A stretch of DNA of 64,000 bases from assembly GCA_023053545.1 (NCBI GenBank), contig JAKZAN010000007.1:3844001-3908000 (forward strand). The letters are read 5' to 3'. The translations under genes and the position numbers were made by a program. The DNA comes from Lepidurus packardi (lineage: Eukaryota > Arthropoda > Branchiopoda > Notostraca > Triopsidae). Under the pieces are notes generated by a model, which had not been told where the DNA came from, ran no database searches, and saw only the letters and a list, made by a program, of their open reading frames with translations. Every line of letters begins with the position of its first letter. Position 1 is the first letter of the stretch. Positions 47,392 through 59,960 of this stretch are shown here, piece after piece.

Positions 47392-47756
47392 TGCGATGAT
47401 CTATCAGATTGTGATCATTGCCACTGACAACTTGTACAGTTCAGTCACTATGGCTCTCTATATAAAATAAGCCGTGCCACAAGCAAACTTGCATTACCTT
47501 ATTGTCTTATCCATCACCTATAATGACGGTTCTATTACAGTGCTGCAAATCACAAGGAACCTCTGAAAGTTGACTTTCCCGTGCTATTCTGAAACCTGTC
47601 TGACGACGTTCCTGTACAATGTTCTGTAACCTAATGTCAACTGACATCCATAAGTTGCTTATCCGAGTTTGAAAGGTTTCATCTGCAACACACGCTGACA
47701 TGTTGAAATTAAGATTTATACGAAATGTTTACAAATAAAATATTGTAAATAACATT

Positions 47757-48153
47757 TTAAGGCCATGGTGTACTGCAAGTAGTTGATCTTTTTTGTCAAA
47801 AGATGGCACTGATGTTATACCATTTCTCACTGTACTTTCGTAAACTTAAAACAAGAAATAACAAAAAAAAAAGAAAAAGATAATTGAAAACTTATTTTTC
47901 TATAAATATGTTATAATTAAATCTACTTTACCTGCTGCTTAAGGTTTTGATAAATGATTTATTTAAAATTCTCATAAGTTGAACACTACGGAAAAATTAG
48001 TGAAAGCGATATTAAAAATGAAAATCAGCAGGTAAAATAGATTCATACATCCCATGCATTACTGTGATAATACAATGTCATTATATTGCAGAGAGAATGC
48101 GAATTTTGTAATCAAAATATGCCATCAGGGGTTCCAGTGTACCGTGGCTTTAA
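47757..48153. repeat. TTAA-ended MITE-like element, copy c
   Basis: Ends TTAAGGCCATGGTGTACT and AGTGTACCGTGGCTTTAA are inverted repeats with few mismatches. The interior matches copies a and b in reverse orientation (AAGATGGCACTGATG, ACAAGAAAT, CTGCTTAAGGTTTTGATAAA). Confidence 0.8.
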
Positions 48154-50706
48154 TACAGAAATTTTTACCAAAAGTTACTAAAAAAATTAAATATATTGAA
48201 AAAAGGCAACGGAAAGAAATAATCTTTTCCGACAAAGCCTTCCAAATATCTTGAAAGTCGCTCTTTGTACATCATTCGACGTGCAATATAAACCGGACAT
48301 GGAATCGAGCAAGTATTGACTTTTTATAGCCAACTAACATCAAGTGCAGCTGCTTCCATCCGTTTGTTACTGCTGCCGGTGCCGCTGCAGCAAACCTGCT
48401 GTAGATACGAATCGAAGGCACAAGAACTTGTCGATTCTGTGCTGGAGCTCGGGGGGCCTAATAATATAAGAGAACAGAGTATCGGAACAAAATTCCCGGC
48501 ACGGGTGTGGGTGACAAAACAAATCCTCTTTCACCCTATTATTTCTTACACAGTTTCCTCAATGCCACTACATTGTATTTTATATTGCATAGAATGTAAG
48601 GCACACCAAGAGCACGCTTCTACTCTTAATCCCAATTTGATTTGCCCTTCAGTAGGAGCCCTTCTTTTCCCCTACACACGGCCATATGTCAGTATTATAA
48701 CCCCCACTCCTGACGCAGCGATGAACCGGAAAGTTAGGGGCAACACACGCCAACACCACGTGAAATAAAAAACTTTTTCCTTCACAGCGACATCAACGTT
48801 GACAGTTTTAGAATAGGCTAAAAAAATCTCAAAAATAGAAGCTAGCTAAGCCGACTCGCAAATCGGGGGACTATACGTCAGCTAAAAGCTCTCACACATA
48901 CCGGTATAAATTTAGTAATGCCTTCAAAAACGACATCTTTGGTCGATTGGGGATATCCCAAAGGCGCTCTCCCTCCTCCTCTCTTTGGCTTAATGACAGT
49001 TCCTGCCAATTATCCAGCTTGGCTTTACTCGTCCCGCTTTAGAAAGGATCGCCAAGCGCATTCAGGAAAGTGTATGCAAGTACTGTGCTATTATTGCTAA
49101 GGGGGTGTATTACTCCGCTATTGATATATTCCCCCAGCTCTTCACGATGCTTCAGTAACAAAAAGCTCTACTGGCGTTGAAAAATATTATCTACAGGAAA
49201 ATACGTTCTTTCTAAGCAAAAATGTCAATAGTTAAACACAATTTTTTCCATAAAAAAGAAGAAATCCATGTTAAATAACTTTCGTTAGTCAGCAAAAGCT
49301 ATTGTAGCCTTGGTAAAAACGACTTTTGCCAATAAAGAAAGACTTACAGCGTACAGAAAGACTTACAGATATACTTCTTAAGAAAACTTTTCCTGCCTAG
49401 GACTCGTATTGCCATAGTCTAAGGCTTCATCGTGTATTTCGGAAGAAAAAAACGAAAAAGTAAATCACCAAAGGAAGAAAAAGTTTATTTTCGCTCCAAC
49501 GTTATTTTTCGCTCTCACTTTTCAAGTTGTTTACATTCTGGTGAGGCCTCTTAGAAAACTTTTAAATCCCTGTTGGTGAATGAAGCTAGAAAAAAAGGAT
49601 TGCCAGGCCGGCCGTATACATACGACCATTCATTTCCAAGTTCTTGTCAAAGAAGGGTAAGAAAAACTTGCTGGCTTGATTAGGGACTACCAAACATTAC
49701 CACAAAAAATCCTGTACGAAAAGGGAGATGAGAAACCTTCCATTTACAACTCAGCGAGCTCCAAACCATAATGTCATACTTTTTGACAAGCATCCTAAGT
49801 TTGCCTGCCTTGTTTCCAGGGTGTCGGTATATTTTGAAATTCATAAATACTAAGAAAGGGATAAAATTTGTGTTTACTTTTGTTATTTTTTATGGGGCGA
49901 CCAAGAGCTAACTCAGTTGCGGGAGTTAAACCGTGGAGAAACTTAATCAGAACTTAAAGTAAGCAGCGCGAGAGGGTATATAGGCAGACCAAAGCACACA
50001 GAGAATATATTCCTATAGACTTAGACAAAGGAAGAGTAAATCTACGTGGCTTTGGGGCTCTTAATGGGGAATTCACTCCTTGTTCATCCAATACATACAA
50101 TCTCTACAAGCCTCTTTTGGTAAGCAAATGAGCTTGCTCTAGACTTTTCATTACGACCTTCTTCCTTCCACCTTTAATTGGGATAGACTGGGAAGAAAAA
50201 GGAGCGAGTCGAGCGCCTCACACATCTTCCAAGTCAGTGTAGGGGTTTAATTAACTCTTCAACGAAGACTTGCTTCCCTATCTGTCCAAAGAAAAAGAGA
50301 AAGCCGATTAATTTTTTTCAGCTACTATATCTCCCCTCTTCCAACGTTTCAATCACGTTTTTTGTTCCTTTCCATAGGACAATAACCGTTTGATAAACAC
50401 TTAACATGCCTATAAAAGCCCTTTAAATCTTCTATTACCTTGTAAAGACTCACTTCACCTCTAGTAGAGTACACAAAGACAAAGAATAGAACGATAATAA
50501 AGAAAGCAGCGAAAAGCTAAGACTTTTCTAAGAAAAGCTAAGCTAAGGCTTTTCTCCGGAACAAGTGTGAAGTGGAATTGAAACCATCGATTAGAAATGC
50601 AATGCAACATTTTAAAATAAAGATCGCATAATTCGGGTAGACCTGTGACACTGTAACTGCAACGTTAGCCAAGAACCAACGTGAACAAAAGAATGCACAT
50701 TTTTCT

Positions 50707-50707
<1 letters not shown>

Positions 50708-50742
<35 letters not shown>
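50708..50742. repeat. Poly(T) run of about 35 bases
   Basis: An uninterrupted T run. It could be the A-tail of an inserted retroposed sequence on the minus strand, but no recognisable body or target duplication was found beside it. Confidence 0.85.
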
Positions 50743-51402
50743 CAAAGTCTATTTTCAACGTTCATTGTTCAAAAGCCCATCGTTCGCTTTAAAAAAGATG
50801 GCGTCTAGTGCTATGACTTCTGGGTGACATCTTGTTTTAAACCCTTGCATTGCTAACGGTTTTCAAATTCCAATACTGAAATGTCTGAAATGTAATAACC
50901 AAACGCTAAAGTGATATCGGTCCGTAATTTGAACTATTAGTTAAGATTCCACAACGTAGGTATTGTAACACTTTTAAGGCAAATGGAGTTGCTTAACTTC
51001 CCTGACTTTCTCAAAAATAATAAATATCAGGCAAAAATAATAGAAAAGTACTATACTTGGGAGAAAAAATATAATCTCTTAAATTAGTGATGGAGAATAA
51101 TAAGAAAAGTCATTCAACGATGACGATCTGGAGGTGGATTACTTTCTACAAAATGCTTACTGCATTTTCCATCAAGAAACTTTGCTACAAATAGCCTTTA
51201 ACTTATATATGCAGTGTCCTGTGCATTATACAGTTCTCTGCATTTCAAAAGACAGGGGCTTTGCTTCTATACAGAGCTTAAACCCCGTTCTATAAAGCAA
51301 GAGCCCTAGCGGCAGTTTCTGGCGAAGAGACAAGTCCTGAACTTCCTTAACGTCTTCACGTCTCCAAGTTCTTCAGCTATTCTGACCACGAAAGGAAGTC
51401 AA

Positions 51403-51439
51403 GGTTTAGCAGGGACCCTCCTGGGGTCCCTGCTAAACC
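51403..51439. repeat. Perfect 16-bp hairpin
   Basis: GGTTTAGCAGGGACCC at 51403-51418 is perfectly inverted at 51424-51439 (GGGTCCCTGCTAAACC) with a five-base loop TCCTG. The stem is GC-rich. No gene is firmly assigned around it. Confidence 0.9.
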
Positions 51440-51649
51440 GCTACTGGCAGACGACGTATATCGAACGTTTTGCCCTTTCCGTTGGATCACAGCACCAAAG
51501 ATATTGAAACCGAATGACGGATAGTGATCGAGTGAAGTCGAATCGGTCCCTTTTCTTAGTCAGGAAATTCGTTTTCCCCACGTTTGTCTTTCAACTGCTT
51601 TACTGTTTTTGTTCTTTATTACTTTATCTGTGCGTGTGTGTGTGTCTGG

Positions 51650-52513
51650 TGACCAGCTACATGGTTTAGCTGTCTATAGCAAAGCCAGCGGAAGGACTCA
51701 TTTTAGATGGATGCTTTCTAATCTGAATAACTCAATTGCTGCCCAACCAAAAGCCAGCCGAGCCAAACTCAACATTTCCATTCTTGGCGACGTTTGATTA
51801 AGTTTCTTTTCCATTACTCTCAACAGCACTATATCAATGAGAACTTTGAAAAAAAAAATCACGCAAATCGGGTTTCTTACGGACTGTTTTATTTCCCCGC
51901 ATTCTGGTGGTGGATGGAGACATCATTGTGTATGGCCCATATATAGAAATATACAAGCTTGAGAATAAATGACGTCACAATCAGTCTTTTTTTCAAAGGT
52001 CATATAAGACAGGACAATGCAACCCATGCATTCCTCCACACTGTAAGATTTTTTCGTTCTATTTACCCTTAGCACCCGACGTCCGGAAAAAATAACCAAA
52101 AAAAACGAATCAACTCAAACGTTTTAGAAGAATAATTCTGATAAATGGAGACACGGGGCCAAATTTTTGGCCCGAATTACTTTTGCCTCCAGTACATAGA
52201 AGTGCACGGTTTGGACACATTCGCAGACGACCCTGGAGAAAAAAAAGGAACCGATAACCTAGAATCGTACGTTCTATAAAAAGAACAAAAATAACAATTG
52301 TCTCATCAGATCTCCACGTCTCCCCTTGCTCATCTAACTCGTAGATCGGAAACTTGTCCCCGGTGTCGAAGCAGCTTAAAGTGTGATCCTTCCAGCAATC
52401 CGAAAGCTTCTAGGAAATGGATCACTTTTGTTGACTCTCCCCCGCCCGTAATGGAGTTGTCGTATAGTCCTATGACCCAGCCACATATCCAACGCAAAAG
52501 TCGTAAAAAATGA
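51650..52513 (+). CDS. Possible last two exons of an unassigned gene
   Basis: Segment 51657-51788 after GTGACCAG reads LHGLAVYSKASGRTHFRWML and on to LNISILGD, ending at a possible GTTTGA donor (or at a TGA three codons on). Segment 52310-52513 follows TCTCATCAG and reads ISTSPLAHLTRRSETCPRCR to a basic end (QRKSRKK) and TGA; it has CPRC spacing and a Ser/Pro-rich stretch. Both are in phase 0. The pairing is inference, the upstream exons were not found and no family is recognised. Confidence 0.25.
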
Positions 52514-53595
52514 GCCTACACACATTCACGACACTTTGAGATCTTGGTTCTGCCGAGCGCATAAATCCAAGATGGCGGATTCTGGTATTTCCTAGTCAGC
52601 TGTGCGCTCCCTTGGGCTCCCCTGAGCGGGTAATTGAAAAAACGTTCGACTCGCACTTGACACGCAGAATTGTTCGCTTTAGGTTTGGCGGACCAACATT
52701 TATCTCAATATTCAACGCAGGGTGGCTTTCCCACGTACTCAGAATGCAAATCCAAGTTCCATTTTGACGTTATATCTGCACCTTTCCAGGTTTTTCAGCT
52801 AGTTCATCAGGCAAAGACGGACGTCGAATTTCAATGCGGCGGTTTAAAGGAAAATAGCGGTTGGAAAAACTGATTCGTTTTTCTTTGTGACCCATTACAG
52901 GAGAGATAGTAAAGCCTTCGGGTTGTTGTGCACTCGTACTCCAAAATTCCCCAGCTGGGGGGAGGGAAATATACGACGCGCCGCAGTTGTTCTTTCTGGT
53001 TGACTCTCCCAGCAACATTTGCATGTTTATAAGAAGCTGTGTGGCGCACTCTGAAGTGTTTTCTGTATTTCTGTGTATGAGCAGCGCTTCCAAAGCCATT
53101 TTTTACTTTCCGTTGGAACCGTGGGCAGGTTTTTCTTTCCTCTTTCCCTGGTAAAACATCTAAGAAACTGGCAGCACTAAAAGTTGTGGACCTCGAGACT
53201 TATCTGTTTTTACGCGACAGAAAGTTGGAATTTTTCGAACGCCATTCATCCACTTGTTCTAGCAACGTAGCAAAACAATCGGATCGATTCAATTTCGCAA
53301 TTACCGATTTGCTTGCTCCCTACAGTAAAGTGATGTTAACCGCCAGCAAAATGGAAGATGGGCGGAATAAATGCAGGGAATTGTGAACTATGTTTACTTC
53401 GGGGCGATGATTAAGCACGAGCGTGGTCTGTGTGATTCACGGTTCATGTACTTGGCGCGTCGTTGTGGTTTTCGAGGAGTCCGTCGTACATATGTAAGAG
53501 AGTGATGTTGGCGCAAAGTATTGGTGCAGACAGGGAGGTTTTGCAAAGGAAGAGAGGAGGGGAGGAAGGGAGGGATTCCATAAAAATCCTCTTAA

Positions 53596-56500
53596 TTACT
53601 GCCTCGTTAAAGCGGTGAGCAACCATGTCATGAATACCAGAGGCAGGAACCAGGTTTGGCTACTGTTTTCAAGACGTGCAGACAACCTGGGCGAACTTGA
53701 CGACTGCCCGTGTTGCATGGCTGCGGGATGTTCCCCTGCTATCCATCAAAATACAAGATCGACCTTCTTTAGCTTCCTTTTTTCCATTCAACAAAACGTC
53801 TCCCAATGACATTACCTTTTCATGTCGCCTTACAGTACAAAACATATGCAGTACTCGCCCAACAAGCAAAACAAAAAATGAATTCCGCTGACAATTTACG
53901 TTTAACATGCAAACGTCCATGACTATTTGTCAACATTCCAAGCAGAACCGTGTGAGCACTAGGCATACAAACCGCACGTACTTATACCATCTACATAGCG
54001 TGCTGTATGGCCAATTCAAGCAAGCCATTTCTCACAGAAGTTGTGCCAAGAATGCAACCATGCCAGTAACGTGCTGCTCTAAAGATTGTATCGTTTGACC
54101 CCAAAATAGTGTCGTTTGGCCTCAGAAAAAGTACCTAATTTATTTTTAATAAAATACATTATTTTAATTTACCTTAAGTACATAAAATATCAAGTATTAA
54201 TGATGCTGAAAACTTTGATCTTACAAGAAGATAATACGTTTTATATTTAGGTGGTCTAGTAGTTGACTACATGATCTTGTACCTGGACAACGGGCATCTT
54301 TTGGATCACGTTGGCTGGATAAAGTTCTTAGAGAAAGTTATTTTTTTAACCAACCACTCAATGTGCGACAACTGCAAAACTTAACTTTTGCAAAGCTTAA
54401 TATTTGCTCCAGCCATGTCCATGGAAACTGATCTGTCAGCTTACTACTTCTATTTGTATTAAGTACATAATACCTAGGCACCTAATACCTAGCTAACTAA
54501 TATCGAATAACTAATACCAATTAACTTAATGTCAATGTCCTTCTACCTGAGTTAATCCCACTTAAGTGGGTTGTCCAAAATTGTAAAAAGAATGTACAGA
54601 AATTTTAAAAAAATTTAAAAAGAACAATTCCGTTAAGATTAATAAGCTTTTAACAGTTGAATGAGCTTTCCAATTCATGAGGTTGTTACAACATTTAACT
54701 GTAACGAACATTAGCTATTTCCAGTTAAAGTACCGTATATGTATAGTTAAAGTACCTTAATGCTCATTAAGTTAAGGGCAAGTTGACAAATTAGCATATT
54801 TCGTCACTTCAAAAAAAGTTTTACCCAGGTACAATACGTTTGGAAAGTAAACAACGCGGACATTAAAGAAATAATCCCTTTTTGCTTTAATATTTTTTTT
54901 TCTCCTTAAAACACAACAAATGAGCGATCCATATAGAAGGGAAGCACCCTCTCTACATTATTTCAATATTTTTCCCCAAAAATAAAATAAAAAAAAAAAT
55001 TTCCGTGACCAAACTTGCACGCAAACACGTCTTTCCTTTGCGTTTGGAAAGACTTTCTAACGGGAAAGTGTTTAACCGTGTGAAGGTGCTATTACTTCAC
55101 ATAAGCACGTTAAGCGTAAATAATAAGAATTGGAAAGGTTTAAACTTCAATAAAATTAACCTTCAATTTTTCGCCTGGATTCCGTCAATAGTCCCCGGTT
55201 CTGGACCTAGTTGAGTTCAATTTAGTTAACGTCCTGTGTAGCCTAGGTATGGCACAGATATTACGGCATGAAAGTCCTCTATCGTGTACTTTTCTTATTT
55301 AAAAACTTGTCTTCTTTTGCAAAAGCAGTTTTTTTCTTTTGCAAATTATACTGAAAAAGAAGGTCAGGGCCCATGAGCAGCGTACCGTTAAGCCGTTTCC
55401 TTGTAAGTGCTCCAGGATTACCTTCAAGAAGTACTCAAGGACCCATGGGTATTGGCCAAAGGCTACATTCAAGTAGACAAACGACACACCGTATTATCCC
55501 TTGTGTAGGGACTAAACGGTAAAGTAAGTGGGGGATTGATACCGGTGGGCCATCGGGAAACAACCGCTCCAAGTCATATTTTTAGCAAGGGTTGGTTGCT
55601 TACCTTCCGCAAAGTTAAAACAAAAATAAGAAACAACAATACAAAACGGTTTGCTATCGAAGGAAAGCAGACGGGTCTTTTCATAAAGACTCGGGTAGGA
55701 TGTACTGTACGTGAGACTCGCTTTCCCTTCGTCCGGAATCCCCGTTGTTGTGCATATAGTACTGCACTTTAGTTCGCTTTTGAAGGTTATCACAACCAAA
55801 GTGGTGGGCGAGGCTGTAGTAGTAAGTCACGTTAACGTACCCTCTTTGGATACATTCCAGTTTAATGGCAGCAACAAATGCGTATTTACTATACACAGAG
55901 TAAGGGGAGGTTTCGGGGCCCAACATTCTTATTCTAATGTCATTGTGTAAGTGTCAGATAAATTTAGATGCAAGATTCCCTAAACCTTTCCATTTCAATC
56001 TCGCAACCTCTAAGCATGTTGTCCCCCGGATAAAATCTCGCATCTTGTATATGTATGCAAGGGCATGCCAAAAAAGTTTTTTTTTCGATGTAATTCAGCA
56101 CAAAAAGGATATCTACATGCTGCAAGCATCTCTAAAAATAAATGTCTCCAAAGATATTGAACGTTCAGACAGTCGGAAAATGTTTTGACACCGATACCTT
56201 CCAGATTTCAACACTTAGAAGATTTCAATTTGAATACCAAATAAAAGCGATATTTTACCTTTAAATTTCTTTTCTAAAATAAAATTATTTTTTATAAAAT
56301 TATTCAATTTCTTTTCTAAAAAATTATTTATGTATAAAACAATTAAACTTCTTTTCTAAAATAAAATAAATAAAAAAATCCCACTTGAGGCGACTTAAGA
56401 GTACACACAGAGATAAAAAGAATGAAACCTTGCAGTATACTGTACGAAGTGACATTCACATACGAAGGCAGTGCAGGATACGACTTACGTGAAGCATTAG

Positions 56501-58918
56501 CAGGCATTAGCTGGAATGTTTAAGTTTCCTATTCACGAGTACGAGGAACGCAGTAATACAGCGTGCACACGTACATATGTGGCCCAAGTGCAGGACGTGC
56601 GGGACATGGTTAGTTATATACGTCTCACAGGCAAATCGGGTCACGAGGACCCTATCAGGGACCTGCATTACTCACAGAAGGAACGTAGAAAACGAGTGTC
56701 TTGCAAGCCAAAGAAATATGGGCTCACTTACCGTTGAGGATATGCACCATGACTGTGGTAGAAGAGTGCTCCGAAATGGCACAAGTGTAGTTCCCAGAAT
56801 CACGTTGACTCGCATTAGCTATATACAACCGGCTAATGGCTCCTTGAGGTAGCAAGTCTGTTTTGACGCTAAGGAAAAAAAAGTATTTAGCATACGAAAG
56901 CTGCAAAAAATATTTAAAAAATATTACAGCCGATCCATTTACCCTCAGAATGAGTTTTCTTACAGACACAGGAAAAATGCAACTAAACCCAAGGGTTTTC
57001 AATGCCATAAGAAAAACAACTTTTAAACTTCAGTGTCAAAAAGCAACAAAAAATCGTTAATTTGCTTTCAAAAGCCAAGTTCGAAATTGGAAGAACGTTT
57101 TGGGGCTCCGAGTGAATGCGCGAGGGTATTCTAGCTTCAATGAATTCTAACCCGGAAACGGATCTTAAAAGTGCTGAAGATTGAAATACGATATTGGGGA
57201 GATAAGAAAAATGAAAATGAATAAGAAAAAAAATGAATAAGAAAATGTTCATGGTTTTAAATATTTAATAACAAGACAGAGTCTGAAAAAAAGTGTATTG
57301 TTTGCTTTTCTTCCGTTTGAGGCTGTCGTAAATCCCCCGCACTCGCGGAGAAAACGTTGTTAAATCCACAAGAAAACTGAAGCACAACGAATAGAAATGA
57401 TTGGTAGACTTGACAAGATTTTACAATTCCCTCTCCTATTTGTCATGCATGGATCATGTCATACTCCATAAAACATGTTAGACTGAGCCGCCTGCTTTTC
57501 CAACCAAGCACCCAAGAGAAAAAGCTTTGATTTTGGGGGAAGGTCTGCGACTGCCACTCGGTATATAGCTTGGTATGTTATAGTGTTTTATTATTGGTGA
57601 CTGCTGCAATTCTCGGGGTTTCTGACTCTGCCAACCCCTTTTCACTCTGTTTCCGAGGATTTGAGCTCAAAACTTCGCCGGGGTTAGCAACCCCGCCCGC
57701 GTTTGATGGAAGGAAGGGAGGGCAGAAATTACTCCTTTTATGTCCTCACAGCTGATTCGGACATTTCACCGTCTCGTAACCGGAGCCGCGGAGACAAAAG
57801 CGTGCAGCAAGCTCAACTGTCTGAGATTCGCTTCGCACTCCCCAAAACCCGGCATTTCCTCGTAAGCAAAAGGTCCTAAAACTTGCTAAAAGGAAGGAAG
57901 ACACGATTTTCAACCCAAACGCGTGTTCCTAACTAACACCAGCCTATCCCTCTACGTATTACGTCTGATCCCAAGCTCATTAATCTCTTTTTTTCTCTTT
58001 TTCTTAGTTTAACGGCAACCTTCAATGCTGGTTTATAACTTCTAAAAGAAAGCCAACACCCCTTAGATTCTGTTAATACTTCCCTTCACGTTGATTGGGT
58101 TTACTGTTATAGAGTAATTTCGGAGGAACAATTCGGGCACCTGTTGCGTGACATACATTCCCAATCGGCCGAAATAAAGGTTACGTTAATGCTAATAACG
58201 CTTCTTACTGCTTCATTCTTACTTCTTACTGCTTTATATGTGACAGTTTGAATTTCTTTTCAAATTTTTGTTAACTTAAAGGATTTGCGTAGCATTAATG
58301 CATGAAAATTCAGAGTTTTAAGGTCACGGTGAACTCGATGTAGATGATAATTTTTGCCAAAAGATGGCACTAATGCCAAACCCCTATAACACGAGAATGT
58401 AGTAACTTTAAACAAAAAATTACAAGAAATGTTACGATATAATTCAGAAATTCTTTTTTGTCACATATTTTTTTTTCACATAACAAAAACTATCTTGGTA
58501 GGCTGCATCAGAAGATTTAGATATGTGATTTATTTAAAATATTAATAAGTTATTCAAATTCTGAAAATTTTACTTGCAGTTCACCATGGCCTTAAATGAT
58601 CGTAGCTAAATGTTTTTTTTTAGAGAAATAGAGATATGATGAAGAGAAAGGAGCTTTTTCGTCACTGTAGTGTCGTCAATAGCAAGGTGTAGTCTTTACG
58701 ATAATTAAAAGGGAAATTATAAGTAACTAAAAATAATTACCTGATTCCCCCACGTGATGTGTCGTAGTTCAGCAATCGGAGTCCATGACGCCACATCACA
58801 TTGGCGGCAGGTGCAGGAACTTTACTGACTACACATTTGAGCTCAATCGTACTGCCCGTTTTGTAAAGCTTCTCTTCAATCACTCTTCCGTGATCATCGA
58901 CCATTTCCACAACTGGCA
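53596..58918 (-). CDS. Second Dpr-family two-Ig protein, 3' part (last three coding exons)
   Basis: Exons 58918-58741, 56868-56732 and 53735-53596 (stop included), GT-AG, phases 1, 2, 1 consistent. They encode most of the second Ig domain (EMVDDHGRVIEEK, GSTIELKCVVSK, MWRHGLRLLNYDTSRGGISV, then RLYIANASQRDSGNYTC), GEHPAAMQHG, and a short C-terminus ending in a hydrophobic stretch (WFLPLVFMTWLLTAL then TRQ), which fits a GPI-anchor signal. Splitting Ig2 after RGGIS, with the next exon starting inside the codon, is common in dpr genes; the left dpr-like gene instead has Ig2 in one exon. Ig1 and the signal peptide must lie right of the window; I searched 58919-64000 and found no Ig1 exon. It is a typical Dpr, less odd than its partner at 1005-9848. 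Confidence 0.92.
56225..56380. repeat. AT-rich tandem repeat, unit about 50 bp
   Basis: The phrase TTTCTTTTCTAAAA(T) recurs three times, each followed by AAAATTATTT-like sequence. It lies in the intron of the right dpr-like gene. Confidence 0.6.
58318..58595. repeat. TTAA-ended MITE-like element, copy d, internally deleted
   Basis: It starts TTAAGGTCACGGTGAACT and ends AGTTCACCATGGCCTTAA, a good inverted repeat. At 278 bp it lacks part of the interior found in the other copies. It sits about 150 bp downstream, on the plus strand, of the donor of dpr exon 58918-58741, inside that intron. Confidence 0.75.
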
Positions 58919-59884
58919 CTACAAAAGGGAGACATCGTTAAAAGAATTCGGTTTTATACAATGATATCAAAGGTATTTTTAAAGCATGTATAACCTATAG
59001 GTAGGTCTCATTGTAATTGTCTCTTTTTATAAAGATAATGGCACAGGAGTTGGCATTAAGCCACAAATTTAACAAGCCCCTCGGGCTAGGCTGTTCTAGT
59101 TAATATTCACGAATGCTTAATAGGGATCTCGAACGGTAGCACAAATTTCCGTGCTTTTGCTTGTTCAACAAAACGACCCCCTTAACAATAGTGCATATAT
59201 TGCACAATTACTGCTCATTGCACTTTAGAGATGCTTAAAATATAACACGCTGGCTTTTATGGTACGAATAAATAGGAAGGAGTGTATTGGATCACAAGCT
59301 GGACAGTCAACTTTGACGATTTCAAGCACTTCCAAATCCTAACGTAAATGCGTCTTTCATTACTTCCTTCTCCCCACTCAAACCTGTTTATGTCACGTTA
59401 TGTTTTATCGTTGATAAATAGGATTAAATCTTTAAAAATAAACCCTTGCGTAATTTGTACACTAAGTATTCCGGATGCCCGTAAATACATAAACAGTTTC
59501 AGAAACAGCACTCTAGCGGTCATCATCTAATACAGTTTTGGAAAACACAACAATGCCATAATAAGATTTAACCAAAACGACAATATAAGTTAAGAAACTG
59601 TCTAGTAGACTACCTGAAAGATACTAAACTAATAGAAGTGGTGTAATTTGTTTTTCCTTTTCTCTACCAATAATAAGATCAATTGAAAGTTTGTTTCAGA
59701 ATAATAATAACCTTTATAAAAAAAATCAGGAATATTAAATGGTCAGAAATAGTCAATAATGTGCCCGTTAGACGGCACCGTTTTGACTAAAAACAGATCA
59801 ACAACAACAACATAACAAGATTTATCCGTCACTTTAGTTTTAAACTCATCCTGAACGTTAAAAACTGGCCCATATACATAGAAT

Positions 59885-59960
59885 AAAAATTAATATAATA
59901 TAAAAATAAATTAATAAAATAACATAAAAATAAATTAATAAAATAACATAAAAATAAATG
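59885..59960. repeat. AT-rich tandem repeat, unit about 26 bp
   Basis: The unit TAACATAAAAATAAATTAATA (first 20 bases TAACATAAAAATAAATTAAT) repeats about three times in a low-complexity tract. Confidence 0.7.

Larger units (their letters stand above)
44591..53595. other. Region of unresolved exon-like segments and repeats
   Basis: Besides the minus-strand candidate above, it holds a GACACAAGG element (45271-45603), a TTAA element (47757-48153), exon-like + segments at 47206-47391, 51650-51797 and 52310-52513, a 35-base T run (50708-50742), a hairpin at 51403-51439 and a TG run near 51638-51648. The 150-codon frame at 48316-48768 is not recognised. The rest looks non-coding. Confidence 0.5.

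Noticed and set aside
47507-47701. 64-codon minus-strand frame with a transposase-like feel
   Set aside because: I looked for the Tc1/mariner C-terminal pattern but the spacing of key residues did not fit.
48316-48768. 150-codon plus-strand frame
   Set aside because: No family features, no splice context, and its length is within reach of chance in 64 kb; kept only as a note.
52560-52580. CAAGATGGCGG, a YY1-like promoter motif
   Set aside because: A single short match with no gene start beside it.
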